NCBI GenBank assembly: GCA_015229045.1
Contig: JADGCJ010000208.1
Coordinates: 1 to 5,201 of the forward strand
Direction of reading: 5' to 3'
Source: Magnetococcales bacterium
GTDB taxonomy: Bacteria > Pseudomonadota > Magnetococcia > Magnetococcales > DC0425bin3
Length of the DNA: 5,201 nucleotides
Shown: positions 1 to 5,201 of the stretch, piece after piece
Position numbering within the stretch: position 1 is the stretch's first letter
How the letters are laid out: each line of letters starts with the position of its first letter
Program-made: the position numbers and the translations under genes
Notes under the pieces: generated by a model
What the model saw: the letters and a program-made list of their open reading frames with translations, nothing else
Databases searched by the model: none
What the model was told of the DNA's origin: nothing

Positions 1-476
1 TGCGCAAGCTGGCGGAACGCAGCCAGTTGGCTGCCGGAGAGATCAGTCATCTTTCGGCCTCTTCCGTCGAGGTGGCCGAGCAGGCGGGTGCGATCATCAA
101 CAAGCTGGTGCCGGACATCCAGAAGACCGCCACGTTGGTTCAGGAGATTGCCGTGGCCTCCCGGGAGCAGAGTCAGGGTGCGGCCCAGATCAATCAGGCG
201 ATCCAGACATTGGACCAGGTGATCCAGCAGAACGCCGGCATGGCGCAGAAGATGGCGTCCACTGCGGATCTGCTCGGTGGCGGCGCCACCCGACTGACGG
301 ATGCGGTACGCACCTTCCGCACCGGGGAGGAGGAGCCTCCCTCCCGGGTGGTGGCGGCTCCGGTCGCGCGTCGGCCCCGGGCCGTTCCGGTCCTGGACAG
401 GATCAAGGCCCTGCCTGCTCCCCGGTCAACCAGGGCGCCCGGAAAGCCGTCGGATGATGAGTTCGAGACTTTTTGA
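1..476 (+). CDS. Methyl-accepting chemotaxis protein, C-terminal signalling domain (5' end outside window)
   Basis: This is the C-terminal part (157 residues, first full codon at position 3) of a transmembrane or cytoplasmic chemoreceptor, which controls the CheA kinase through CheW. The visible part begins with [15 protein letters not shown], the descending arm of the MCP coiled-coil hairpin just past the kinase-binding tip. It continues through [21 protein letters not shown] and the [19 protein letters not shown] stretch, which contains the usual methylation-helix pattern. After the helical region comes a flexible linker of about 45 residues rich in Pro, Arg and Ala. The protein ends in DDEFETF, resembling the NWETF-type C-terminal pentapeptide that tethers CheR and CheB, with Phe in place of Trp. 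Sensor and membrane segments lie outside the window. The STAS gene starts 54 bp downstream on the same strand. The family call is very secure; the ligand cannot be inferred. Confidence 0.95.
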   Translation, partial: RKLAERSQLAAGEISHLSASSVEVAEQAGAIINKLVPDIQKTATLVQEIAVASREQSQGAAQINQAIQTLDQVIQQNAGMAQKMASTADLLGGGATRLTDAVRTFRTGEEEPPSRVVAAPVARRPRAVPVLDRIKALPAPRSTRAPGKPSDDEFETF

Positions 477-516
477 TCGGGAGGGGGTGTGGTGTTGCAC
501 TTTTTCTGGTGGCGTC

Positions 517-523
517 GAGGAGG
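517..523 (+). promoter_or_regulatory. Ribosome binding site of the STAS gene
   Basis: GAGGAGG lies 7 nt before the ATG at 531. It decides the start: the same frame is open from a GTG at 489, but that start has no comparable site and would add 14 residues (VLHFFWWRRGG...) that do not belong to a STAS fold. Confidence 0.8.
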
Positions 524-530
524 TCATGCG

Positions 531-836
531 ATGAAGATCGAAGAGTCGGGAGCCGGGGTGACGGTGCATCTGCCCCATGAGTTCACCTTCAAGCAGTACC
601 GGGAGTTTCGTGCCTGTTATCAGGGTCGCGCCCCCGGAGTGGCGTATGAGATCGATTTCCGGCAGGTGAAACAGATGGATACCTCTGCTTTGGGCATGTT
701 GTTGCTGTTGCGCAGCCATTGCGGGGAGAACCAGGCGTGCATCCGGCTGGTACACTGCAATCCGGCGGTCAGGGAGCTTTTGCGTGTGGTCATGCTGGAT
801 ACCTTGTTTTGCGTTGCGGACTCTGTCGCCGCGTGA
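531..836 (+). CDS. STAS-domain protein (anti-sigma-factor-antagonist type)
   Basis: This 101-residue protein is one STAS domain, the size expected for a stand-alone member of the SpoIIAA/RsbV-like family. Such proteins are partner-switch components that bind a kinase or anti-sigma protein and are regulated by phosphorylation of a Ser or Thr. The N-terminal strand MKIEESGAGVTVHLP leads to a central strand YEIDFRQVKQMD and the signature DTSALG at residues 50-55. Ser52 aligns with the phosphorylated Ser of the DSSGLG loop. The long hydrophobic helix MLLLLR follows, then strand IRLVHCN and helix PAVRELLRVV, as in other STAS proteins. The gene lies directly behind the chemoreceptor gene with no visible terminator, so co-transcription is likely. 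STAS proteins beside MCP genes suggest a role in chemotaxis-linked or phosphatase/kinase signalling, but no partner kinase or phosphatase is visible here. The fold call is firm; the pathway is inferred. Confidence 0.87.
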   Translation: MKIEESGAGVTVHLPHEFTFKQYREFRACYQGRAPGVAYEIDFRQVKQMDTSALGMLLLLRSHCGENQACIRLVHCNPAVRELLRVVMLDTLFCVADSVAA

Positions 837-880
837 GGAGGCGTCAGCCTGTCGGGTCCATGCCCATGGTTGCGTGAAAA

Positions 881-887
881 AGGGGAG
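881..887 (+). promoter_or_regulatory. Ribosome binding site of the RecQ-like gene
   Basis: AGGGGAG lies 6 nt before the ATG at 894. It favours this ATG over the in-frame TTG at 870, which would add eight residues and would place the site inside the gene. I see no convincing -35/-10 promoter in the 57-bp gap after the STAS stop, so the promoter is either weak and unrecognised or upstream. Confidence 0.7.
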
Positions 888-893
888 CATCGC

Positions 894-2759
894 ATGATCT
901 ATAACCCCGTGCGTGGATTGGCTCTGCTTCGCGTTGGTTCGGGCCGCAGTGACGCGATGTTCCGTGAAGGCCAGGAGGAGGCCGTTCGCCATATTGTCGA
1001 AGGCCAAGGACGCCTGCTGGTTGTACAGAAAACCGGCTGGGGAAAAAGCTTCGTTTACTTTATCGCGACCAAACTGCTACGCGAAGCGGATAACGGGCCT
1101 GCGCTATTGATCTCACCCCTGTTGGCGCTGATGCGAAATCAAATCGCCGCAGCCGGACGAATGGGCGTGCGCGCTGCCACGATCCATTCCGGCAACACGG
1201 ACGAATGGGAGGCGGTCGGGGCCAGATTGGCCAGGGACGAAATCGACATTCTTTTGATTTCGCCCGAGCGTCTGGCAAACGAGCGTTTCCGAACTCAGAT
1301 ATTGGCGGGTATCGCGGCGCGGATCTCTCTGTTGGTCATCGACGAAGCGCACTGTATTTCTGACTGGGGGCACGATTTCCGTCCCCACTATCGACTGTTG
1401 GAACGGATTGTCAAGACTTTGCCGTCCAATCTTCGCCTCCTCGCCACGACGGCGACGGCAAACAATCGTGTGATGGCAGACCTTGCGGCGGTGCTGGGGC
1501 CAGAGATTGAAGTGTCACGGGGAGACCTCAACCGCCCCTCGCTCTCCTTGCAGACCATCCGTCTTCCCAGTCAGGCAGAACGTCTTGCCTGGCTGGCGGA
1601 ACAACTCGTGACACTGCATGGCCATGGCATCATCTACACCTTGACGGTGCGCGACGCTAACCAGGTCGCTGACTGGCTGAAGACCAGAGGTTTCAACGTA
1701 GCGGCCTACACGGGCGAAACGGGCGACGGTCGAGAATCGCTGGAGCAGGCTCTTCTCAACAACGAAGTCAAGGCGCTGGTGGCAACAACTGCGTTGGGTA
1801 TGGGTTATGATAAGCCTGACCTGGCGTTTGTGATCCATTACCAGATGCCAGGTTCGGTGGTCGCGTATTACCAACAGGTTGGTCGTGCGGGACGCGCGCT
1901 GGAAGCTGCCTACGGCGTGCTGCTCAGCGGTCAGGAAGAGTCTGACATCACGGAATGGTTTATCCAGAACGCCTTTCCGTCCCGACAGGAAGTCGCCAGC
2001 GTCCTGGAAGCGATGGAAAAAGAACCAAACGGATTGTCTGTCTATGAATTATTGGGTCGAGTCAATCTGAGTTATGGTCGTATCGAAAAAACGATGCTAC
2101 TGCTCTCACTCGAAGCACCATCGCCCATTGCCAAGCAAGGGAGCAGGTGGCAGCTCACGGCGGCAACGTTAAGTGATGTTTTCTGGAATCGAGCGGAACG
2201 GCTCACTGCGCTACGAAGGGATGAACACCAGCAGATGCAGACTTACGTCAGCCTGCCGTTTGGTCAGCATATGGGTTTTTTGATCGATGCGCTCGACGGC
2301 GATCCGCGTGTCGTCACGACACCTGCCCTGCCTCCGTTGCCTGCAACCGTGGATGCCACACTGGTCAGAGCAGCGGTTGCGTTTCTTCGTCGGACCAATT
2401 TGCCCATCGAACCGCGTCTGCGGTGGCCTGCTGGCGGAATGCCCCGGTATGGTGTAAAAGGAGAGATCGCCCTCCCTCTCCAGGCTCAACCTGGCAAGGC
2501 ACTGTGTATCTGGGGTGATGCCGGTTGGGGTGGTCTGGTGCGACAGGGGAAATACCAGGATGGCTGTTTTTCCTCTGACCTTGTGACTGCGTGCGTGGCG
2601 ATGATCCAGGAGTGGAATCCACAGCCGGCCCCGACCCTGGGTGACCTGCGTTCCTTCGCTGCGACATCCCAATCTGGTGCCAAATTTCGCGCATTGCCTG
2701 GCTGTTGCACTGGGACTGCCGTTTTATATGGTCATCGTGAAAACAGATGCAAGACCTGA
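894..2759 (+). CDS. RecQ-like ATP-dependent DNA helicase, C-terminus altered by a frameshift
   Basis: As read, this is a 621-residue superfamily 2 DNA helicase that couples ATP hydrolysis to strand unwinding. All core motifs are visible: motif 0 FREGQ (23-27), Walker A KTGWGKS (46-52), Ia SPLLALMRNQ, DEAH box (150-153) followed by the RecQ-specific aromatic-rich loop CISDWGHDFRPHY (154-166), motif III ATTATAN (184-190), motif V ATTALGMGYDKPD (297-309) and motif VI QQVGRAGR (327-334). The RecQ zinc-site Cys cluster is absent, and no HRDC domain is seen. Residues from about 350 to 530 contain a helical/winged-helix-like region, and ALCIWGDAGWGG starts a PRTase-type domain. After Thr581 the reading frame is lost: the last 40 residues are out-of-frame sequence, while the genuine ending continues in the +1 frame to 2970. 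The restored protein would be 691 residues. It forms one operon with the DprA-like gene. The helicase call is very secure; the cellular role (defence or DNA uptake/repair) is inferred. Confidence 0.92.
   Translation: MIYNPVRGLALLRVGSGRSDAMFREGQEEAVRHIVEGQGRLLVVQKTGWGKSFVYFIATKLLREADNGPALLISPLLALMRNQIAAAGRMGVRAATIHSGNTDEWEAVGARLARDEIDILLISPERLANERFRTQILAGIAARISLLVIDEAHCISDWGHDFRPHYRLLERIVKTLPSNLRLLATTATANNRVMADLAAVLGPEIEVSRGDLNRPSLSLQTIRLPSQAERLAWLAEQLVTLHGHGIIYTLTVRDANQVADWLKTRGFNVAAYTGETGDGRESLEQALLNNEVKALVATTALGMGYDKPDLAFVIHYQMPGSVVAYYQQVGRAGRALEAAYGVLLSGQEESDITEWFIQNAFPSRQEVASVLEAMEKEPNGLSVYELLGRVNLSYGRIEKTMLLLSLEAPSPIAKQGSRWQLTAATLSDVFWNRAERLTALRRDEHQQMQTYVSLPFGQHMGFLIDALDGDPRVVTTPALPPLPATVDATLVRAAVAFLRRTNLPIEPRLRWPAGGMPRYGVKGEIALPLQAQPGKALCIWGDAGWGGLVRQGKYQDGCFSSDLVTACVAMIQEWNPQPAPTLGDLRSFAATSQSGAKFRALPGCCTGTAVLYGHRENRCKT
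2629..2637 (+). other. Probable +1 frameshift site inside the RecQ-PRTase gene
   Basis: The zero frame reads EWNPQPAPT and then LGDLRSF, which has no family character. In the +1 frame the codons from TGG at 2638 read WVTCVPSLRHPNLVP, typical PRTase-domain sequence. Removing one C from the CCC at 2635-2637 joins them as PQPAPT-WVTCVPS without any other change. Removing a C from CCCC at 2629-2632 also restores the frame, but gives PQPARPW. The two frames overlap with no stop codon near the junction. Confidence 0.8.
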
Positions 2760-2970
2760 ACAAAAAACGATGACAAACAATGTACAACAGGCGATCAATA
2801 TCGATGGTTCGCTCGCGGTCAATGGTCGTGTGCCTGATGGTCCTGTTTTACTGGTGGATGATATGGTCGATTCACGCTGGACGCTGACGGTATCCGCCTG
2901 GCTTTTGCGCAATAGCGGCAGTGGCGCAGTGTGGCCCATGGCTCTCTCCTGCTCCGGGCACGAAAAATGA
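2638..2970 (+). pseudogene. ComF-like phosphoribosyltransferase C-terminal domain of the RecQ-like protein, out of frame
   Basis: These 110 codons are the displaced C-terminus of the helicase gene. They show the layout of a ComF-type PRTase. VPSLRHP is the early strand and loop. It is followed by an FAHCLAVALGLPF helix, the KTDARPEQKTM segment and a QQAINIDG segment. The PRPP-loop-like strand VLLVDDMVDSRWTLT lies at 2845-2889, with the acidic pair at restored residues 655-656. A final helix and strand read [15 protein letters not shown]. Classical PRTases have D(T/S)G or TTG after the acidic pair; here it is DSRWT, so PRPP binding or catalysis may be altered. Independent translation is doubtful: GTG at 2641 and ATG at 2728 have no good ribosome binding site. 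The TGA stop overlaps the start of the DprA-like gene. The domain identity is well supported by motif order; whether it is made as protein depends on the frameshift being real. Confidence 0.78.
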
Positions 2971-4217
2971 TGCCAGTCTTGTCACCCAACACCCAAGCCA
3001 TTCTGTTGTTGACGGCGCCGCTGATGGCAGGACGAGGCCCCTCGACATCTGACCTGTTGACCCCCAGCGAATACAAGCGGCTTGCGCGTCATTTGCGTGA
3101 GATCCAGCTTCAACCCGCAGATCTTGTCTCCTCGAATGCCACAGAGCTCTTGCATGCCTGCCACCCGGTGATTGATGAAAATCGACTGAATCGTTTGTTG
3201 GGGCGTGGCTTTTTATTGAGTCAGGCCGTCGAGCGTTGGCATGCGCGGGCCATTTGGGTGATCAGTCGTGCAGATGCTGGTTATCCCAAGAGATTGAAAT
3301 CACGTTTACGGGAAGAGGCCCCTGCCGTGCTCTATGGCTGTGGCGATATCCGTCTGCTGGAAAGCGGAGGGTTGGCGGTGGTCGGTTCACGCCGTGCAGA
3401 TGATACGCTTATTGATTATACCATATCCATCGGTCAAACCACTGCCCGATTTGGCAGCATGCTCGTTTCTGGTGGTGCCAAGGGGGTTGATCAGGCAGCA
3501 ATGCGCGGCGCATTGGATGCGGGCGGGCAAGTCTGCGGTGTACTGGCAGACAGTTTGGAAAAGATGGCCATGCTCCGCGAGAATCGAAACATGTTGCTTG
3601 AGGGAAGACTTGCATTGATTTCTCCCTACGATCCCAGTGCCGGGTTCAATGTGGGCAATGCGATGCAGCGAAACAAGTTTATCTATGCATTGGCTGATGC
3701 CTGTCTGGTCATCCATTCTGATGTCAATAAAGGTGGCACATGGACTGGTGCTGTCGAACAGCTTGACAAATTCAAGTTCATCCCTGTCTATGTTCGTTCA
3801 ACGGGTGAACCATCGGTCGGCCTGGAAGCCTTGCGCAAGAAGGGGGCTTTGGTCTGGCCAAATCCGGAAGACAAGGAATCGTTCAAGGAAGTATTTTGCG
3901 CAAATCATGCCATAACAATAAAATCCTTGTTTACAAATGATGATACTGCCGATGTCACAGCAGAAGCTGCGGTGCTGCCAACAATGGAAGATTCAAAGTT
4001 CGAAGCGACTCCAGCGAATGTGTTGTTTGCAGCAGTGCGCCAGTCGCTTCAGCAACGCCTGAGCATGCCCATGAAAGATACCGAGGTTGCTGCATTGCTT
4101 GGTGTGTCAACTGTCCAGGCAAAAGCGTGGCTTCTGCGTCTCGTGCATGAGGGAACATTGGAGATGCGGAAGAGACCTGTTGCTTATGTCGTCAGACAAA
4201 AAGGTCTGTTTGATTAG
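2967..4217 (+). CDS. DprA/Smf-like Rossmann-fold protein with C-terminal winged-helix-like region
   Basis: This 416-residue protein resembles DprA, the single-stranded-DNA-binding RecA loader of natural transformation, but the genomic setting suggests a specialised accessory version. The N-terminal ~130 residues are helical ([28 protein letters not shown]). The Rossmann core shows VVGSRR (138-143), [14 protein letters not shown] (166-179, compare DprA SGxAxGID..AH), [15 protein letters not shown] from 235, and GGTWTGA (256-262, compare SGSLITA). After a polar, lower-GC linker (about residues 310-350), residues 351-416 carry a helix-turn-helix-like stretch, [22 protein letters not shown], reminiscent of the DprA C-terminal winged helix. 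I chose ATG 2967 because it overlaps the preceding stop (ATGA) and places LSPNTQ near the N-terminus. ATG 2970 is equally possible, and a GTG at 2931 is less likely. No strong ribosome binding site is visible, so translation probably depends on coupling to the upstream PRTase frame. The family is secure; a role in a toxin-antitoxin or antiphage pair is inferred. Confidence 0.88.
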   Translation: MMPVLSPNTQAILLLTAPLMAGRGPSTSDLLTPSEYKRLARHLREIQLQPADLVSSNATELLHACHPVIDENRLNRLLGRGFLLSQAVERWHARAIWVISRADAGYPKRLKSRLREEAPAVLYGCGDIRLLESGGLAVVGSRRADDTLIDYTISIGQTTARFGSMLVSGGAKGVDQAAMRGALDAGGQVCGVLADSLEKMAMLRENRNMLLEGRLALISPYDPSAGFNVGNAMQRNKFIYALADACLVIHSDVNKGGTWTGAVEQLDKFKFIPVYVRSTGEPSVGLEALRKKGALVWPNPEDKESFKEVFCANHAITIKSLFTNDDTADVTAEAAVLPTMEDSKFEATPANVLFAAVRQSLQQRLSMPMKDTEVAALLGVSTVQAKAWLLRLVHEGTLEMRKRPVAYVVRQKGLFD

Positions 4218-4227
4218 ATATTGGTTA

Positions 4228-5112
4228 TCACGGGCGGAAACGGGAGGCGAGAAAGTCGATGAACTCGCGCACCTTGGTGGAGAGGTGGCGATTGGATGGG
4301 CAGACCGCGTGGATGCCGATGGTGGGCAGTGAATAATCGGTCAGCAGGGGTTCGAGCACGCCGAGGCGCAGTTCCTCGTCCACGAGGAAGCCTGGCAGCA
4401 GTGCCACGCCCAGTCCTGCGCGTGCTGCGGCGCAGAGGGCCTCGCCGTTGTTGGCGCGCAAGGGGCCGGTGATGCGCACGCTGTGTTCTTCTCCCTGGTG
4501 GCGGAAGCGCCAGACGTTGGGTGAGGCGGTGTAGCTGTACAGCAGGCAGACGTGTCTGGTCAGATCGGCGGGGGTGGTGGGTTTGCCGTGTTTGGCCAGA
4601 TAGGTTGGCGAGGCGCAGGGTATCAGGCGGGTGGTGGTCAGACGGCGTGCCATGAGGGTGGAGTCTTCGAGTGTGCCGATGCGTACCGCGAGATCGAATC
4701 CTTCTTCGATCAGGTCCACGAAGCGGTCGTTGAGTACCAGGTCCAGTTCGATGCCTGGATATTTCAGCAGGAAGTCGGCGGTGGCCGGGGCCAAGTATCG
4801 GGTGCCGAAGGAGACGGGTGCGCTGACGCGCAGCAGGCCGCGTGGTGTGGCGTGCAGGTGGGAGACGCTTTGTTCGGCCTCGTCCACATCTTCCAGGATG
4901 CGTCGGCAGTAGGGGTAATACAGTTCCCCTTCGGTGGTCAAGTGCAATTGGCGGGTGGTGCGGTTGATCAGGCGCACGCCGAGATGGCTTTCCAGGGTTT
5001 CGATGTATTTGCTGACTGCCGACCGGGACAATCCGCTTTTGCGGGCTGCTGCCGCAAAACTGCCGGACTCCACCACGCGCACGAAGCTTTCCATGCAGGC
5101 CAGCCGGTCCAC
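4228..5112 (-). CDS. LysR-family transcriptional regulator (CrgA-like)
   Basis: This 294-residue protein has the usual LysR length and architecture. The N-terminal winged helix-turn-helix (about residues 3-60) includes SGSFAAAARKSGLSRSAVSKYIETLE and HLGVRLINRTTRQLHLT. A linker helix (EGELYYPYCRRILEDVDEAE) follows. The effector-binding domain begins at GLLRVSAPVSFGTRYLAP and includes FLLKYPGIELDLVLNDRFVDLIEEGFDLAVRIG and AARAGLGVALLPGFLVDEEL. The C-terminus STKVREFIDFLASRF is typical of the CrgA-like subgroup. Start choice: GTG at 5110-5112 has GGAGG 8 nt upstream and begins the HTH as in homologues. An in-frame ATG at 5176-5178 would add 22 residues encoded by the hairpin and T-tract, so I reject it. 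The gene is convergent with the DprA-like gene across 10 bp and is strongly GC-rich, matching the chemotaxis genes rather than the helicase cassette. Inducer and target genes are unknown; a divergent target may lie beyond the right edge. Confidence 0.94.
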   Translation of the reverse strand: MDRLACMESFVRVVESGSFAAAARKSGLSRSAVSKYIETLESHLGVRLINRTTRQLHLTTEGELYYPYCRRILEDVDEAEQSVSHLHATPRGLLRVSAPVSFGTRYLAPATADFLLKYPGIELDLVLNDRFVDLIEEGFDLAVRIGTLEDSTLMARRLTTTRLIPCASPTYLAKHGKPTTPADLTRHVCLLYSYTASPNVWRFRHQGEEHSVRITGPLRANNGEALCAAARAGLGVALLPGFLVDEELRLGVLEPLLTDYSLPTIGIHAVCPSNRHLSTKVREFIDFLASRFRP

Positions 5113-5120
5113 CTTTGCTT

Positions 5121-5125
5121 CCTCC
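5121..5125 (-). promoter_or_regulatory. Ribosome binding site of the LysR gene
   Basis: CCTCC on the plus strand is GGAGG on the minus strand, 8 nt before the GTG start at 5112. It supports the short form of the LysR protein. Confidence 0.8.
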
Positions 5126-5148
5126 CGGATTAAAGAACGCCAACTATT

Positions 5149-5185
5149 AAAAAAAAAGAGGGGGTCTGGGGGATTCATCCCCCAG
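5149..5185 (-). terminator. Probable Rho-independent terminator of an upstream minus-strand gene
   Basis: Positions 5166-5173 (CTGGGGGA) and 5178-5185 (TCCCCCAG) form a perfect 8-bp stem with a 4-nt loop. On the minus strand the stem is followed by ACCCCCTC and then nine T residues (5149-5157). The spacing from stem to T-tract is longer than ideal. However, the second C5 block (5160-5164) can pair with the same G5 block, giving a larger-loop stem much closer to the T-tract. It would end transcription of a gene entering from the right, just before the LysR promoter region. On the plus strand only a short TTTT follows, so termination in that direction is less convincing. Confidence 0.6.
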
Positions 5186-5201
5186 GGTTTTGACTTTAAA
5201 A

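Noticed and set aside
837..893. Promoter or attachment site in the gap before the RecQ-like gene
   Set aside because: I see only a short palindrome-like CCATGCCCATGG and a small GGC-GTCA-GCC inverted repeat, with no convincing -35/-10 pair or counterpart repeat near 4217-4228.
426..1007. A 193-codon minus-strand reading frame
   Set aside because: It runs antisense across the STAS gene and both of its flanks, and has no recognisable domain. The STAS protein is clearly the real product.
2625..2645. Programmed +1 ribosomal frameshifting joining helicase and PRTase
   Set aside because: No stop or obvious hungry codon lies at the shift point, the zero-frame tRNAs on GCC, CCG or ACC would re-pair poorly after slipping +1, and no stimulatory Shine-Dalgarno-like element is seen. 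It is not excluded, but mutation or sequencing error is simpler.
4552..5133. A 193-codon plus-strand reading frame opposite the LysR gene
   Set aside because: It is Gly/Gln/Val-rich antisense sequence with no recognisable domain, fully explained by the LysR codons on the other strand.
4214..5143. A 309-codon minus-strand reading frame in a different frame from the LysR gene
   Set aside because: Its translation is a low-complexity mix of Arg, Pro, Thr and His, as produced by reading a GC-rich gene out of frame. The overlapping LysR protein shows a full-length family match.
1..5201. CRISPR array, tRNA, rRNA, transposase or integrase
   Set aside because: No regularly spaced repeats, tRNA cloverleaf, ribosomal RNA stretch or recombinase motifs were found on reading the sequence.

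Overview
The window reads as part of a moderately to highly GC-rich, motile, Gram-negative (probably proteobacterial) chromosome. It carries a chemoreceptor tail with a CheR/CheB-type docking peptide, a STAS-domain protein and a CrgA-like LysR regulator. I cannot place it more finely from the sequence alone.

Layout: (1) Positions 1-476 (+) hold the C-terminal signalling domain of a methyl-accepting chemotaxis protein, cut by the left edge. (2) Positions 531-836 (+) hold a single-domain STAS protein of the anti-sigma-factor-antagonist type, probably in the same transcript. (3) Positions 894-2970 (+) hold a RecQ-like DNA helicase whose C-terminus is a ComF-like phosphoribosyltransferase (PRTase) domain. 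One extra base around 2629-2637 splits it into a helicase reading frame ending at 2759 and a PRTase remnant in the +1 frame ending at 2970. (4) Positions 2967-4217 (+) hold a DprA/Smf-like Rossmann-fold protein with a C-terminal winged-helix-like region, overlapping the PRTase stop by four bases (ATGA). (5) Positions 4228-5112 (-) hold a LysR-type regulator, convergent with the DprA-like gene and only 10 bp from it. (6) Positions 5113-5201 are non-coding and contain a strong hairpin with a T-tract on the minus strand.

The most interesting element is the two-gene RecQ-PRTase/DprA-like cassette (894-4217). It is less GC-rich than the genes on both sides and sits tightly between a chemotaxis pair and a LysR gene, as an inserted accessory module would. 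Combinations of RecQ-like helicase, PRTase and DprA-like proteins occur in two-gene toxin-antitoxin/antiphage modules (RqlHI/PsyrTA and ShosTA). I infer that this is a member or relative of that group, whose mechanism is poorly understood. The same three activities (helicase, ComF-type PRTase, DprA) also recur in natural transformation. The frameshift means this copy is a decaying locus, a sequencing error or, less likely, a recoded gene.
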